Shown: positions 33,633 through 45,910 of the stretch, in pieces
Numbering within the stretch: the first letter of the stretch is position 1
Layout: every line of letters begins with the position of its first letter
Origin: Phialocephala subalpina
Taxonomy: Eukaryota > Ascomycota > Leotiomycetes > Helotiales > Mollisiaceae
Direction: 5' to 3'
Assembly (NCBI GenBank): GCA_900073065.1
Contig: FJOG01000016.1
Span: 774,806-838,805, forward strand
Length of the DNA stretch: 64,000 nt
Program-made: the position numbers and the translations under genes
Notes under the pieces: generated by a model
Databases searched by the model: none
The model's input: only the letters and a program-made list of their open reading frames with translations
What the model was told of the DNA's origin: nothing

Positions 33633-35417
33633 TCACTCCATTTCTCCATCCGCATCCTCATCATCTGCAGAGTCGTTCTTCTTGCCAACGCACAATCTGA
33701 GTGTATGGTCTGGTCTTTCCTCAATGATACGCTCTCTCAGAGCCCAAGAAACCAGAAACCTATCTTGTCCTTGGTCAACGACCGCGCCAATGTTCTTCTC
33801 ACCAGCGCTAGCTGCCTTCTCCAAATGCTTTCCGACGTGCTCCATTCTCTCATCCCAAGTGTTCGGACCCTCGAATGTAACACCACAGCCTTGAACACAG
33901 CAACCCAATTTGGTAGGAGCCTCTCGCTTGACCTTCAAGCAAGAAACCTGCAAGTCCTTAAGTTCCTTCTCCCACTTCTCGTCGATTTCCTTCTTGCGCT
34001 TAACCGAGTGGGGAGCGTGCATACGACGGAGATGCTGTGTGAACAAGTCCTTTCGATTGAACTCCGATCCGCCCTTGCTGCCTACAACTGCGCCCTTGGA
34101 TGGAGAGTGATTGTGAATCTTGCCACAAGTACCGAGCTCACAGACCCAGGCTGTGAGGTTGAGATGCTGAGAGGAGACATGGCGCTTCCACTCGTTCTTT
34201 GAGGCGAATGTAGAGGGACAACCTGCGAAAGCGAACACGCAGATGAAGGCGCGAGTGTGGGAAGAGGCGATATGCTTGGTAAGAGTAGCGACGTCCTTGA
34301 AGAGGGTATCACAAGTCTTGCAAGTCAATTTTCCGGCCTTGTTAGGTGTTGGCTTTGTCACTCGGTTGTTGCGCTTATTCGGGGTTGTGGTAGAAGGCTT
34401 GCTCGTAGCTGTGGGACGTCTGCGAGGTCTAGTATTTCGGGGGGTGTATTCGGTGTCAGAAGCTTGCTCAACCTCGATCATGTCTTGATCCTCGGCTTCT
34501 CCTTCAGCGTCAATATCCGAGGCTCCGTCGTCAGCGGCGTGTATGGATTGTGAAGACAAGTTGTCCGGAGAAGCTGCATCCTTGATGGAAGAACCAACAG
34601 CGGAGTCCGTGTGATACTCGTACATGTTATGTTCCTGATGACGTGACTCGTTCTTGAGAACTTGCTCCTCATTATCCATATTGTACTCAACCTTCAATGA
34701 AATCTGGTCATATCTCTCGTCGGCCTCAAACATAACTTCCTCTGGATCGGCAAAACCCTGAACTTGGCTCATGTTAACACATGAGTTGCCGATTGCTGAT
34801 GGAAGCGAGTAGTGTTGATAGGAATGAGTCTCGAAAGGGGGAGGCGATCCCGCGAAGGACGGAGGAGAGTTGGCGGAGTTGGTGTAGTACTCAGGATGAA
34901 TACTATACTCCTCTCGGCCGCGGGAGAAGTAACGATTCTCGGAATACCAATCGTTATCGGTGCTTGGGCTATGAGCACTATTTGCGGAAGACAGGCCTTG
35001 GGACAGAGATGGAGAGGAATTTCTCATGAAGGCTGTGTTTGCGTGAGGTAGAGACTGAGTTGGGCCACCTGGTGGATTAACGCCGCGTAGAAACACTTGG
35101 TCGGCACGGGTTGGGGGAGGGTCAAAGAAGCTGCTACGGCCTGGATCGTTCATGAATCGTTGGAGTGGCTCTTCACCGTAGTGTTGGCTGGGAAGATATC
35201 CTTGTTGTTGCGCTTGGAAGCTCATGGGAAGATGGCCGTGGCTGTTCATTGTAGGTTCCAGGATTGACGGGTCGATTTGGCTGAGAGAGGGATCGACGCG
35301 ACCGTACCAGGAGTTGAACTCGGTCTCTTCTTGACCTTGAAATTCGGATTGCGACATGCTGCCGTGGAAGAATGGTGGTGGTCCTTGGGAGCCAAAGGGC
35401 ATCTGATTGTATGCCAT
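33633..35417 (-). CDS. C2H2 zinc-finger protein, probable transcription factor
   Basis: Single exon, 594 residues, ATG in a good context (ACCATGGCATAC). Residues 1-330 are disordered, rich in Ser, Pro, Gln and Asn, with an acidic stretch (EAEDQDMIEVEQASDTEYTP) ahead of a basic NLS-like region (RPRRRPTATSKPSTTTPNKR). Zinc fingers follow: LTCKTCDTLFKDVATLTKHI (C-x2-C..H-x3-H near residue ~355), an extended C2H2 (FAGCPSTFASKNEWKRHVSSQH) with WVCELGTC downstream, and a last GCCVQGCGVTFEGPNTWDER..H..H. Location is probably nuclear. The long finger with SKNEWKRH..QH occurs again in the next gene on the same strand (SKNDWKRHENSQH), so the two may be old paralogues. Targets unknown. Confidence 0.82.
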   Translation of the reverse strand: MAYNQMPFGSQGPPPFFHGSMSQSEFQGQEETEFNSWYGRVDPSLSQIDPSILEPTMNSHGHLPMSFQAQQQGYLPSQHYGEEPLQRFMNDPGRSSFFDPPPTRADQVFLRGVNPPGGPTQSLPHANTAFMRNSSPSLSQGLSSANSAHSPSTDNDWYSENRYFSRGREEYSIHPEYYTNSANSPPSFAGSPPPFETHSYQHYSLPSAIGNSCVNMSQVQGFADPEEVMFEADERYDQISLKVEYNMDNEEQVLKNESRHQEHNMYEYHTDSAVGSSIKDAASPDNLSSQSIHAADDGASDIDAEGEAEDQDMIEVEQASDTEYTPRNTRPRRRPTATSKPSTTTPNKRNNRVTKPTPNKAGKLTCKTCDTLFKDVATLTKHIASSHTRAFICVFAFAGCPSTFASKNEWKRHVSSQHLNLTAWVCELGTCGKIHNHSPSKGAVVGSKGGSEFNRKDLFTQHLRRMHAPHSVKRKKEIDEKWEKELKDLQVSCLKVKREAPTKLGCCVQGCGVTFEGPNTWDERMEHVGKHLEKAASAGEKNIGAVVDQGQDRFLVSWALRERIIEERPDHTLRLCVGKKNDSADDEDADGEME

Positions 35418-37636
35418 GGTGGTGAACCGTTGACGATGGTCGGAGTAAGATCGGAGCGATATTGAATTCAGATGCTAATAGGTGAAGAGAATGAAGGCAA
35501 AGAAGACAAACAAAGTCGTAATCAACAACGTGATCTTTGGTCTGTTTGCTGTCTTTAAATGATCCTGAGGCGTTGTGAATTAGCCAAGTGTTTATCGGTT
35601 GCGGGTTGGACAGAAATGGAACACTAACGCTTCGGCTCGCCCTCGAGAACAAACAGATTTCAGGATTTTTGTACACAATGGGAGGTTATTATCTATGATC
35701 AAACCACACAATACATACAATCGATGTCACGGATCTCGAGATCAGGTGAGAGGTGAGTAGTGTCGAGGCAAAGTCGCAAGAATCAAGAATGGGCGCAGTT
35801 GACACAAATATCAGAAGCAAGAAACGAAGGACGACGAGCATATGTACAGTCCACACGCTACCAAGCCCCAGCACATCCTCCACAAAATGCCCTTTTCTGC
35901 TGGAACCATCCCTCCCATGGCGTTGGACACTATCCCGGTGTGCGGTCACTGACTCCTGCCAAAAGAGCCTCAAGTTCTTCGACCAGACCGACTGCAGCAT
36001 ATGACAAGGATGATGGAAGACAGGCCCAAACAGCTCACCAGCAAGGAATGCATATGCATACTGTACCCCTGGGTCCTGTGGTAGGGGGCTTGTTTGGTGG
36101 TTTGGTGGAGGAGGGGGACCTGACTGCGCCTCTTGTGGACTGTGGGAGCGGCAGACTCGCAGGACTGGCAGCTGGCAGAGGTGAGAGGGGAGAAAGAGGG
36201 CACTCGACAATTCGACCCACGTTCCATGGACCGGTTTCGATCGCCGGGCATTCAGGAGGGGCAGAGCTTTTCTTTTGCAAACCGGTCGCAGCTGTGTCCA
36301 ATCAGTGCGCGGGGGACGCATGTGGACGCAATAAGGCGGGCGAGGCGTCCAGCAGCAGGCAGACTTCGGCTTCGATGGAAAGACATTTCGTCACGATAAA
36401 GGTCTTGAATCTACCGCTCAGTATGCGCCATTGAGTCATCTCCGGTAATACCATCTTGTCATCGACTGTTCCCCGTCTTCCATCCCTTCTTTCCCTTCTC
36501 CATCTTCAGCAGAAAAGCCAGCAGTCTCAAGTTGGGACGATCGTGAGACAGTGAACACAACATCACCTATTCTCAGCCCCCAATATGCGACTGTCTCCGC
36601 ATCTGGGTTAGAATACAACCCCAAGGCGGCTCAGTTGCGAGACGAACCTACCAATAACACCATACTCAACCTCCTACCATTGGTCCCGAGCATACGGAGG
36701 CTCGTCTTCAGCGCCTATATCGCTGTGTTTGATATCTCGGGGAAGAGGGTGTGGGTGAGAAAACGAGAGACGGAGGCTTGCTACGAATCGCTACTACAGT
36801 TGCTGACCACAATAGGACTAGAGGAGGCTCCGCCCCTGGAAAATGGTGTGCTACGATGGAATTCAGGGCGTGTCAATCTCCAAATGCCCCTTCTGCAGGT
36901 CAGCCTCACTTCGCCCTTACGCCCAGCTCTGGTGAAGAAGGATACTGATGTGGGGTGTCTGGATCTGCGAGCTAGAACGTTGCGGGTCACCGAGTTCTGC
37001 GGGTAGTCTGCATGGTGCGCCCGCCGGGGCGTCCCCCAGCCACTTTCATCCCTCGGGCACAGCGAATGAGAGAGGGGTTCAGTACACCATTAGATGAACA
37101 GATTCGGTGTGGATTTAGGGTAAGGCGTCCCAGGCTCCTGCTTTGGGCTTTATTGACACCCAAAATCAATTGGTGTTGGCAGTTTATAGATTTTCGAATT
37201 GTTCTGGGGAGAAGTGGAGGGTCAGCTGCGGCTGAGAAATGGGAGAGTGGTGTTTGGTTAATATTTAGGCTTAATGAAGCGACGAGGATGATAATTTATT
37301 CGAATCAGGATGGATTGTCTTGCTCTGTGCAGAATGTGACGTGTCTGTTGAGTGAGAGTGGGAGGATGCGATAGCGTGGCGTAGTATTCCAGAATTGAAA
37401 GTCTGGGTATCATTGCATGTAGTACAGTAATTACATGGTTAAAAAATTTGGATGCAATCAAAGACCTGACTCCCACAAAGACCAGGATACATTATCCTCC
37501 TTCTACTCCGAGAAACCCGAATTTTCTATCCCAACAATCCTTTAGTTCAATGCCGTCGCAAAATTATTCACTATAAAGTAAATTTTCAAAGAGACCTCGA
37601 GAGAAAAGAATCGAGACGTAAACAGGAGCAACAAGA
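35418..37636. other. gene-free stretch, 2.2 kb (5' region of the first C2H2 gene)
   Basis: Lies upstream of the start at 35417 and downstream of the second C2H2 gene. Longer open frames (35760-36434 plus, 35689-36321 minus, 36551-37006 plus) overlap each other on both strands and have no motif; I read them as chance frames. A long regulatory or untranslated leader is possible. Confidence 0.4.
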
Positions 37637-40600
37637 TCAAGATGCCGGTGAAGGTTCAGGTGAGAGGTCCCTCTCAACCCTCTCAAGTCCCCCTTGACAA
37701 CTGGAACACCACCTGTGGGATTCATCACAGGTCGAGCAACTGAAATGTAGTCTTGGGTTGTGAGGCGACCCGCATTCGCACTGTGGGACAGTTAGTTTTG
37801 ATGAAGATCTCTTTCAGGCACTACTTACACAGTAAACAACCTTCTCAAACGCTGTAGCGGTTTTGCTTCGCTTCGGTGGCCTGCTGTTCTCCGCCTCTTC
37901 CGCGCGTCTCTTGGACCCCACCGGATTCTGCGTTTCAAGGTCGATTGCAGTAGCTGAACTTTCCCCTGGATTGCTGCTTGGTCCAGGATCGGACGAACTG
38001 CCGGTTGGAGACCCATCCGAATGCTCGGAACCGTTGGGACTCTCTTTATCCGACGACTCTCCAAAAATAGGTGGACTGGCAACATCTCCTTTTGGCTTGT
38101 CGCTATCAACTGGTATCCATTCCCGAATACTCTGCTTCGGCATCCCGCGTCCCATAAAATGATCGTCGATATGGTCGAAGCGTTCGGTCCATGCTTCGAG
38201 ACCTTTCTTCTTGAGATCAACACTCTTGCCACAGAATCCGCACCAGAAGCGAGCTTGGCAGTTTCTTCCTAGTCGGCAGTTATCTGTTTTCGTCTTGATG
38301 ATAGCTTCATCTTCAATATGGTGGTCTTTCTTGAGATGCTCTTGGAAGGTGAGACGACGATAACAGACTTTGGTGCAGGGACTTTCGTCGGGTTTGGGGT
38401 CGGAGCAGCGCCAGATTTCGAGGTGGAAGTGTTGGGAGTTTTCGTGTCGTTTCCAGTCGTTCTTGCTGCCAAATACTTTGTTGCAGGTTAGGAATGTGCA
38501 GCCATATGGCCGCTCGTGACGCTTCATGTGTTTCCTATTATCGTCAACAACCTGCTCATCAAGGGAAAAGAAAGGAGAACCTACTTGAGCTCACAAGGGC
38601 GGCCAGTAAATTTCTTGCACGTTTGACACGTAACTTGGTTTTCACTCCTGTGACTGGCAGCTGATCCAATGTTGTGTTGTTTGGGGGAGTGAGTTGGGTC
38701 TTTGGAGAGAGTAAAGCCAAGGTTAGTGAAGATCTTGAGAACTTCGGCTGCTTTCTTCTCGATCTGGGAGTCCTTAGCCCCCTTTAGCGCTGGAACTGCA
38801 TCTGCAGTGTCCTTGTCTTGGGCTCTCATCGCCGGATTTGGACTATTGTTCCAAGTTTCTCTCGGCGAGCTGGTCGCATTAGGCAGACTGCTCCGTTCCA
38901 AGTCTCCGCTGGATGTAATTTCATTGGATATCTCCGGGAGGTCCAATTCAGCCAATACGGTTTTGATAGCTTGAAGTGTGGCAGTTGCGGCTGATACACT
39001 ATTGTTCTGCCTTGGCGCCTTACCTTGGGGGCTAACTTTCAAGCCTGCATGAGACTTTGCTTGATCGGGTTTTGACACGGCTGAATCGTCGTGGCCCGCT
39101 GGGACCAAAGACATTCTATCCAATGAGATGTTTTCGGGAACGTAATTCCGCAGTACGTCGCCAGGTTTGACGATCGTCTGCTGGGGTGCCTCAGGATGAG
39201 GAGATCTTTCGTCCGAGGTGGAGGATCTGGAATCATACAATCCTGCTTGGGGGCCTTTGGGGGCTATCAAGTCATGAGCTGGCTCAATTGCCTGTGGATA
39301 TGGTGTCCATGAGGATCCGACCTGTGGTCTGGTAAAATTTTCCCTGGGAGCAAAGCCTGCTGGAGGTTGGGCAAGATCCGGAAGAGTGTGCTGCTCAACA
39401 GATAATTCATCCACAACATGAAGCCCAGGCTGTTCCCAAAATTCTCCGCTGTAGATTGTCAGAAAATGAATACTAAGCAAGGATCCTTCAGGATCAGATG
39501 CGTACCTCTTCACCATAGTATCCATAGCTTCGTCAGTCCGCAGTTGATGAACCCGCTTGAGATGACTTTTGAAATTGTCCAGACGTGGCCATGCCTTATC
39601 CTTGGACTTGCATCCGGGAACGACGCATCGAAACTTCTTGATTCCGGTGGAACTAGTCAATAATTCAGAGTGTTTACTCTTCATATGCCTATCCAAGTCG
39701 TTCGGTGTGGAAAATCCCTCAATCCGATTGCATCCTTGGACATTGCATTCGAACGGTCTCGTATGCCGAAGCTCATGTTTCCTACTCTTGATTAGCTACA
39801 ACATTCAAACGCGATGAAGATAATCATACTTCATTTCGGATTGAGTCTTTACTGCCTTGTGGCAATCCGGACATACCAAGCCACGTGACTCTGAAAGACT
39901 AGAAACAGATGCGTTCCATGGCTCACTGGATCTTGCATCACGCTGCGCCATGTCTTCAATATATCCAAAAGGCTGGTAGTTCTCCACATGGCCTGCAAGA
40001 CTCTGGCAGTCTTGGTCGCGTTCAGGGGCATCACCACTAAACACTGAAGTATTCGCAACACTGCGCCGAGTGCCATAACCAGAATCCGAATGTGGAACAC
40101 CAGGAACACCAAAATGAAATGAAGACCCTGCCTCGGACGGATTATGCTGATGCTGTTTATACTGACCTCTAGATGAGTTATGATTGCGACTACCAGTCTG
40201 CTTGGACTGGAATCTTTCATCTGAAATGATATCCTGGCTCACTGGATTCACCTTGGAAACATGCGTCCAAGGTCCATCTTGGGTAGAGTACCAACTTTGA
40301 ATCGGATCCTGGGAAGGGCGCATGATCTGGTTGTCAGTAGGGAACTGATAAATCCTTCCATTGTTGGGATTTCCATAAGACATATCTCCATATGGACCGG
40401 GGGGTGGAAGAAGGTCCAAATTGCTAGATGCAGTGGCCGTTGGACTTGGAAGTGTCCTTGAAATGCTCAAATCTGCAACTTCCACGGGTGGGGGAACTGG
40501 TGGTCTCATCTCTCTGGTATGTCCATGGAAGTGTCCTGAGTCTGTGGAGTTTATCGAAGAAAGAGAAGGCATGTACTACAACGTAAACTTGTCAGAACAG

Positions 40601-40676
40601 GGACCTAAAACAGATATGTGAACATTTGGCGTACTGTGCGAGGGCCACTTCGATAATAATTCGACTGATTCGCCAT
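37637..40676 (-). CDS. large C2H2 zinc-finger protein with Cys-rich C-terminus
   Basis: Six exons (40676-40635, 40575-39830, 39781-39506, 39448-38585, 38534-37829, 37780-37637) sum to 2778 nt and 925 residues; introns are 48-59 bp, GT-AG, all phases consistent. N-terminus MANQSNYYRSGPRT from a 42 nt first exon, then a long disordered Ser/Pro/Gln region. Fingers: CPDCHKAVKTQSEMKKHELR spanning an intron, CNVQGCNRIEGFSTPNDLDR, CVVPGCKSKDKAWPRLDNFK, CQTCKKFTGRPCELKKHMKR spanning an intron, CTFLTCNKVFGSKNDWKRHE and more. The last exon adds CECGSPHNP and CSTCDESHRWCSSC, a treble-clef-like pattern common at fungal protein ends. Two fingers are rebuilt only by splicing, which confirms those introns. 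Intron 39449-39505 is 57 bp and stop-free. Probably a nuclear regulator; targets unknown. Confidence 0.82.
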
Positions 40677-43600
40677 GATGTCTAGAGAGACATTAGCTAC
40701 AAGCGCAAAGTCGATTGTTGCCTGGGGTAAATCAAACCGGTGCCTCTGACAATCACTACTCGGCGGATTTCCGACGGCCGAGATCCTCGTGAACGCTTTC
40801 CAGCGCCAGAGTTTAAGAGCAGCTAAATATCGCCCATCAAAACAACAGAAAACTCATCGACTGCGTTACGCTCTCGCTGGGCGATACTTGGTTCGTGAGT
40901 CCTTAGATCTGGAGGTTGAGAATTGTTGGTTCGCAGGGACACGCAAGGCAGACTCAGACCTATATCTCTCTCGCGCATTGGGCGACGAGAAATGAGGGGC
41001 GGGCGCTGACCAAGGATCTCGGTGAGTGAAAAAGGCTACGAGCGCCCTCCTGAGACCTGCCCAAGAACAACGAAAATAACGCACGATCGGCCAATGCAAA
41101 TAGCAAAAGAAGAAGCGCGAATAGAATGATCAAATCATCGAATCATGCGGGCGCCAGCGTGGAGTGGGAGAATAAGAGGGAAAGTCTAGACAGAGAGAGC
41201 GATGAAGGGTTGAGGTGAGGCGTGCGACAGCGCCCCGTCGGTCTGCTGCCTAAGTGTATTCTGCTCTCGGCAGCACGCCTCACTTTACTATCCCGTGTCA
41301 ACATATCGACCTTGCGATATGCAGAGACGCCCGAATGTGCTGATTTACTCGACAGCATGGTGAAGATGAAGAGGGAAGAGTCTGCTTTGCCCACGTTGTC
41401 TTGCATTGCGGCTCTGGTTTCCAATTCAATTGGGGGCCACATTGTTGTTGCTGCCTCATCGTGCCTCAGGCCTCAGAAGTAACATCATCACCTGATTGCC
41501 CTTCGCATTCTTGAACTTTCTCACGAGAAAAAAAAAATTTCGCGATACAAAGCTGTAGTTGATTTATGTCGCTTTTGTGTTGGTCCATCCATCTTGTTGA
41601 GTTAGCTGGTCGTTGAGAGAATCCTGATATTCGCTATCCTTGAGCATAGCGGTGTTTCTGACGTTGGACTTGGTATTTTGCTGCAGATTTTCACTTGCAT
41701 CGTATGGCATGAGTTCGAATAATCCCGCGTTGCCTTCAGTGTGTTTTGTTGAGACAAACATTCAAGTTTCTTACCTCATTCGTTCTGAAGCTTCTCGATA
41801 TCGTCAGAAACCTAGGGGTCTGTGCGGAGATGCCTCCGATTCACCTCAAGCCAACCGACATCATTACAGACGGCAGAAAGCAATGCGAAAGAAGCCTTCT
41901 GCATGTTGCTAGAAACAATATCCTGATTTCCACATATGCGCTTTCCCTCAACCACTCAGGAGCCTTGGGCTCATGTTCTGGAGTCTCTGAACGACGCAGC
42001 TTCCCGTTGCAATCAACATATGCATGCATCTCAGTTTCTCGTGTTTGTGTTATGTTTGACGCCCCACGAATCTGCGATCGCCAACTTAAGTTACACAAAC
42101 ATGGCTCGGCATTCGAAAGTGTGGTGTTTTGAGACATTCTAGCAAAGATGCTTGGATCGCTTGCACCACCAAGCCAACTTAGCTTACGCAGCCTGGCAAC
42201 AGGATAACCTTCACGAGGTGATCGTCACGGCTACTGCCCTGAGCCTCAAAATTTTTCGGCGGCACTGAATCGCGCTGCTCTAACCCTATATCCGTTTGGT
42301 GCGGAGTATTGTGCCGAACTGAATCGTGGTCTCCTCGCTCAGATCAGGGCACGTCCTACCTAGCACGGCCTGAATCGGCAAGTACAGCCACAAAGATTCC
42401 TACGAATTTTCTTCAAGCCCCAAGCGCGAAATCTCTTGCTTTCCGATTTTTCGGCTTCGTCAGATATCACAGCTTCTTGTTAACGGGATCCAGGCTCGGG
42501 TCGGGGTAGGGCTCCGGATAGGCCTGCCGATTTCCGCGTGCAACAGGTTCTTTCAACTTCTCTACTCGCTATTCTCGGATGGCCTTGCAGGAAGCTTGAC
42601 AGGAGAGCCACTGTCCTACATGCAGTTTCCGAGTACCCGGTTAGCTGGTGAGCGCACAACACCTGTCATCCAAGATTCGTCTGCATGTCGTGTTGCAGTT
42701 CCACGCTGCTGTGGCTGCTGTGGAGAAGTGTTGATCATTTCTCATAAATGCGAGGACAACCTCTGCTCCTTGTCTAGTACAACGGCAGGCTCTTTCTCTT
42801 GCTCTAACATCAGCTGGAATTCAGCCGACTTGTTAGGGCTTATCATAGGATCCTTGCTGAAGATTCTTTGTATTCCCGCTTTAACGCCATTGTGAGCTAT
42901 TCAGATATCTTTGCAGTCGCTATCGCCGACTGTCTTTCTCGATTCGTCAATTTTCTTCCAAAGATATTATTATTTCCGTTTGTTATGCAGTTGGATGAAA
43001 GAAGCTGTTGCTTGGCTTGGAGACGAGACGAGCAACATGCAGGATGCGATGTACGTGGGAGAGGAGGTTTGTGTCCGGATGTCCTTGCGTTGCAGCTCCG
43101 GTGCTAGAGTTAATGAAACATGAGATAGAATGAGATGCTTCTAGACTTTGACTTAGTGATATTCAGAAGCAATATAGATAATTTGCTTGGAGAGGTGACA
43201 TGGGTGAGATGATCTGATTGTTTGATGGAAGCCACGAAAAACGTACTGCATTGTTGGAGATGTTGCTGGATTGTATAAATCTGTCTTGTCCCGGCTCTCG
43301 AGTCCTCAGTTCTGCAGTTGGATCTTGTTATTCATGTTCCCGTTTTTCATTTCTATATATAACAATTTTGCGGTTCTAACTCAACATTCGCTCCAAGTCG
43401 CCTCTCGCTCTCAATCTCGTCTGCAGTTGCCACGATCAAGTCAGTGAAGAGCGCTTTCACATCCGTCCACTTCCAACAACCCTTGAGCGCACCGCTCCTT
43501 TCCGCAAACACAAAGGTTCACGTTTACCATTTCTTGTCAGCCTTCCCTCCTCGCAACCATCAGCCTCGTCTTCCCCCGGGAAATTCCCAACGCCTCGCAT

Positions 43601-43789
43601 CTCCACGAGCACGGCTCTTGCAGTACCAGTACGACCCGTGCAACGACACAGCCACGGCCTTTGACGGCAGTCCCGCATCCGAACTTCGAAGTTCATTTGC
43701 CGAGAACCATCCGAAACACAACGTCCTCGCTACCCATTTCACCTACCCCAACCGCCGCCAGTGACATCTGCCACCCAAGCCACATCATC
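40677..43789. other. gene-free stretch, 3.1 kb
   Basis: Separates two divergently oriented genes, so it holds the promoters of the large C2H2 gene (left) and of the small Cys-rich protein (right). Two minus-strand frames (41841-42137 and 41564-41761) have fair amino-acid composition but no splice link or motif. An A9-T3 run sits near 41530. The bases 43400-43790 look like a pyrimidine-rich leader (TTCCAAC, CTCGCAACC). Confidence 0.4.
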
Positions 43790-44017
43790 ATGTGTGACTG
43801 GGAAGAATTCCAATTCGTCTGCGGCCACAACTCCTCTCGGCTCCTCTCCCACTGTCACTTCGCCCGCACAGATCCATACCATCAGTGTTTTGGAGTAAAG
43901 GTTATTAGACATGTGTGGGTGCAGGAGGTGGCTTGTCAGGCTTGTGTGGATACTATGAGGGCGGCTGTTGCTAGGAGAGCTGCTGGTCATCATGGTCATG
44001 GGAAGTCGAAGCGATAG
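43790..44017 (+). CDS. small Cys/His-rich conserved protein
   Basis: 75 residues from an ATG in the context ATCATCATGTGTGAC. The sequence has FVCGHNSSRLLSHCHFAR, then DPYHQCFGVK and VACQACVDTMR: a spaced set of Cys and His (CGH..HCH..HQC..CQAC) suggesting a small zinc-binding fold. Small proteins with a CGH(S/N)..RLLSYCHFAR core occur in many filamentous ascomycetes; the role is unknown to me. The frame is open upstream to 43661, but the extra residues are Pro/Thr-rich and unlike a conserved domain, so I take the inner ATG. A basic GHGKSKR tail ends the protein. Confidence 0.6.
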   Translation: MCDWEEFQFVCGHNSSRLLSHCHFARTDPYHQCFGVKVIRHVWVQEVACQACVDTMRAAVARRAAGHHGHGKSKR

Positions 44018-45033
44018 ATCAGATTAGGGGTCTGAATGATGTAGGTGGCGGAGGGTTGAAGTTGTGTAAGGTGGTAGGGGGTGTGAGGGAGAAGTTGTGT
44101 ATGGAGGTACTGGATGCCATGCATTAAAACGGTAATGTGTAACTCAATGACGTGTTGGCGGGGTTTTCGTACCGGAAAGAGGATTTCGAGATGTTGGAGC
44201 TTCCGGTGGAGGATTTCGGGATTGGAATCGGAATCGGAATGTATGTCTGTTGTGTCGACGGCGAGACCGAGTGTATAAATCCTTGAGAGTATCGGGTACA
44301 TAGAAAGCCAGTTCGGAGTCTTTCGGACGAAAATAATGCTAACGAAAAATGAAATCGGGGTTCGAATACCAAATATGCCAACCCTTGTACTATTTCTCGT
44401 CATCGAAGCCTTCTCGTACAGAAGTAACGCCAAATGCCATGAGGAAACTAGACAGTGGCACAGCCGCGTATGTTTTGAGTAATTCCATTACCATCAATAG
44501 ATTAAAGACATCAGGCTATTGAGCTCCAGGCTTCGACTCAAGGACCTAGTCATGCTGTGCTCATCGTGGTTGTTCAGACGAAGGAGGTGCAAGTATGCCG
44601 AGCTTCTGCTTTGCACCGGGCTTAGCAAGCGGGAATGTGGAATCGATCAGATCGGGTAAACGCTGTGGTGCTGTTACACGCACAGATAGTAATAATGATA
44701 AGGGAAGTAGCCACATGCTGTCGAACTCTGAAATGTGACAAGTAGGAGTTGAAGCTCCGAGTACCGGAGTTCAAGCGCGAGGCGGTGTGGATCTGAGCAT
44801 GTATGGGATTGCAAAAACGTTCTTGGTTTTGAAGAAAAGCAAGCATACAATAGCAGACAAAGAAAGAAGACCTCGCAGACCCAGTATTTCGAAAGAACTC
44901 CCTAACGTCATGCCCAGTGTATTCTATCATCTTTCGTCTTTTCATGCCCAATCATGATAGAAGCTTCCTTTGCTTCCAATCAATCCACTCGGTTCGTGTC
45001 CAATTTAGGGAAGTCCTGTCTGCAAATGTAGAA
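44018..45033. other. gene-free stretch, 1.0 kb
   Basis: Between the convergent 3' ends of the small Cys-rich gene and dap1. Contains a short repeat GGAATCGGAATCGGAATG near 44222 and open frames without character. Confidence 0.4.
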
Positions 45034-45585
45034 TCACAGATTCGCAGCTCCCTCAACGACACCAACAATATTATACCTCTTCGAGAAGAATGTATACCAA
45101 TCGTTCAACACACCAACCTCTTTCTCTCCAAGATCAGACCAGTCAGGACGTACATCCTCTGCTTTCGTACTTGTCAATGCAAGGGCTCGGGAAGCATCGT
45201 GTCCTGCGAAGACTTGTCGGCCGTCAGCATCTGTGCACGGGATTCCAAGCGAGAAATGGGGGGCATATGCGAGAAGTATAAGGGAGCCGAAGATAAATAC
45301 CGTTGTAGGAGCCGCCGGGTTGGTATGCTTTGTTGCCAGTTACGTCGAAGACTTGGCCCTGGTGGGGTTGTGAGTTGATGGGTCTGATGGAGGGTAGAGA
45401 AGAGGTACTTTAATTGCAACGTAGCAGAGGTTACCGTCGACACCTAGACATATGTCAGTCCTAGTGGCAGAATATAGGGAGGTAAATGGCATACCATTGC
45501 ATTGCTTGAGGAACTCTGGGGAAATTGGGTCACTCTTTGGTGGGTTGAGTTGCACAGGAGTCTTGGGCTCGAATTTGCCTGACAT
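45034..45585 (-). CDS. dap1: Dap1-like membrane-associated progesterone-receptor (MAPR) heme protein
   Basis: Four exons (45585-45495, 45443-45409, 45358-45301, 45212-45034) give 120 residues; introns of 51, 50 and 88 bp, phases consistent. The cytochrome-b5-like MAPR domain fills the protein: KFEPKTPVQLNPPKSDPISP, a short strand CYVAIKGQVFDVTGNKAY, the GG-x-Y heme-side turn QPGGSYNVFAGHDASRALAL, then DLGEKEVGVLNDWYTFFSKR and YNIVG. In yeast Dap1 and human PGRMC1 this fold binds heme through a Tyr and supports cytochrome P450 Erg11/CYP51 in sterol synthesis and azole/DNA-damage resistance; I infer the same here. There is no N-terminal membrane helix, as in yeast Dap1. A 35 nt exon is easily missed, but its inclusion is required for phase and for the domain. 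Confidence 0.9.
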
Positions 45586-45910
45586 TGTGAAGATTGAGGT
45601 GAGATTTAGAGTGGCGAGATGGGAGGGGGCGAAGTAGTCGGGGAGTGTGTGTGTATGTGGTAGAGTTGTAAAGTTTTTGGATGGCTTATAGGACAAAATA
45701 TCGAGGGCAATGTCGTGCTTTGTCGCGGCCGGTTGATCCTCGGATGTGGGGTAATCTTGGAGCTTCATAGGATTGTCGCCTCGTCGCCTCAGGCATTTTG
45801 ACGGAGCTTCAGCAAGCAAGTTCCGATATTGTTCAATGATTTCATGAGCTTCAATTGAACTTCAGTTTGTCCGTACATGGGCGTTGTATCTCAACAACGC
45901 ACCGATCAAT
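45586..45910. promoter_or_regulatory. divergent promoter region, dap1 / TPR protein
   Basis: 325 bp between the two start codons on opposite strands. No clear TATA box. The two genes may share regulation, but this is inferred from position only. Confidence 0.4.

Noticed and set aside
35689..36434. Open frames of 210-224 codons on both strands upstream of the C2H2 gene.
   Set aside because: They overlap each other and show no domain; upstream leader or chance.
41564..42137. Two minus-strand frames with decent composition as a possible two-exon gene.
   Set aside because: No splice pair joins them in phase and no motif is present.
44622..44951. Minus-strand 109-codon frame near dap1.
   Set aside because: No motif, lies in the 3' flank of dap1; chance frame.
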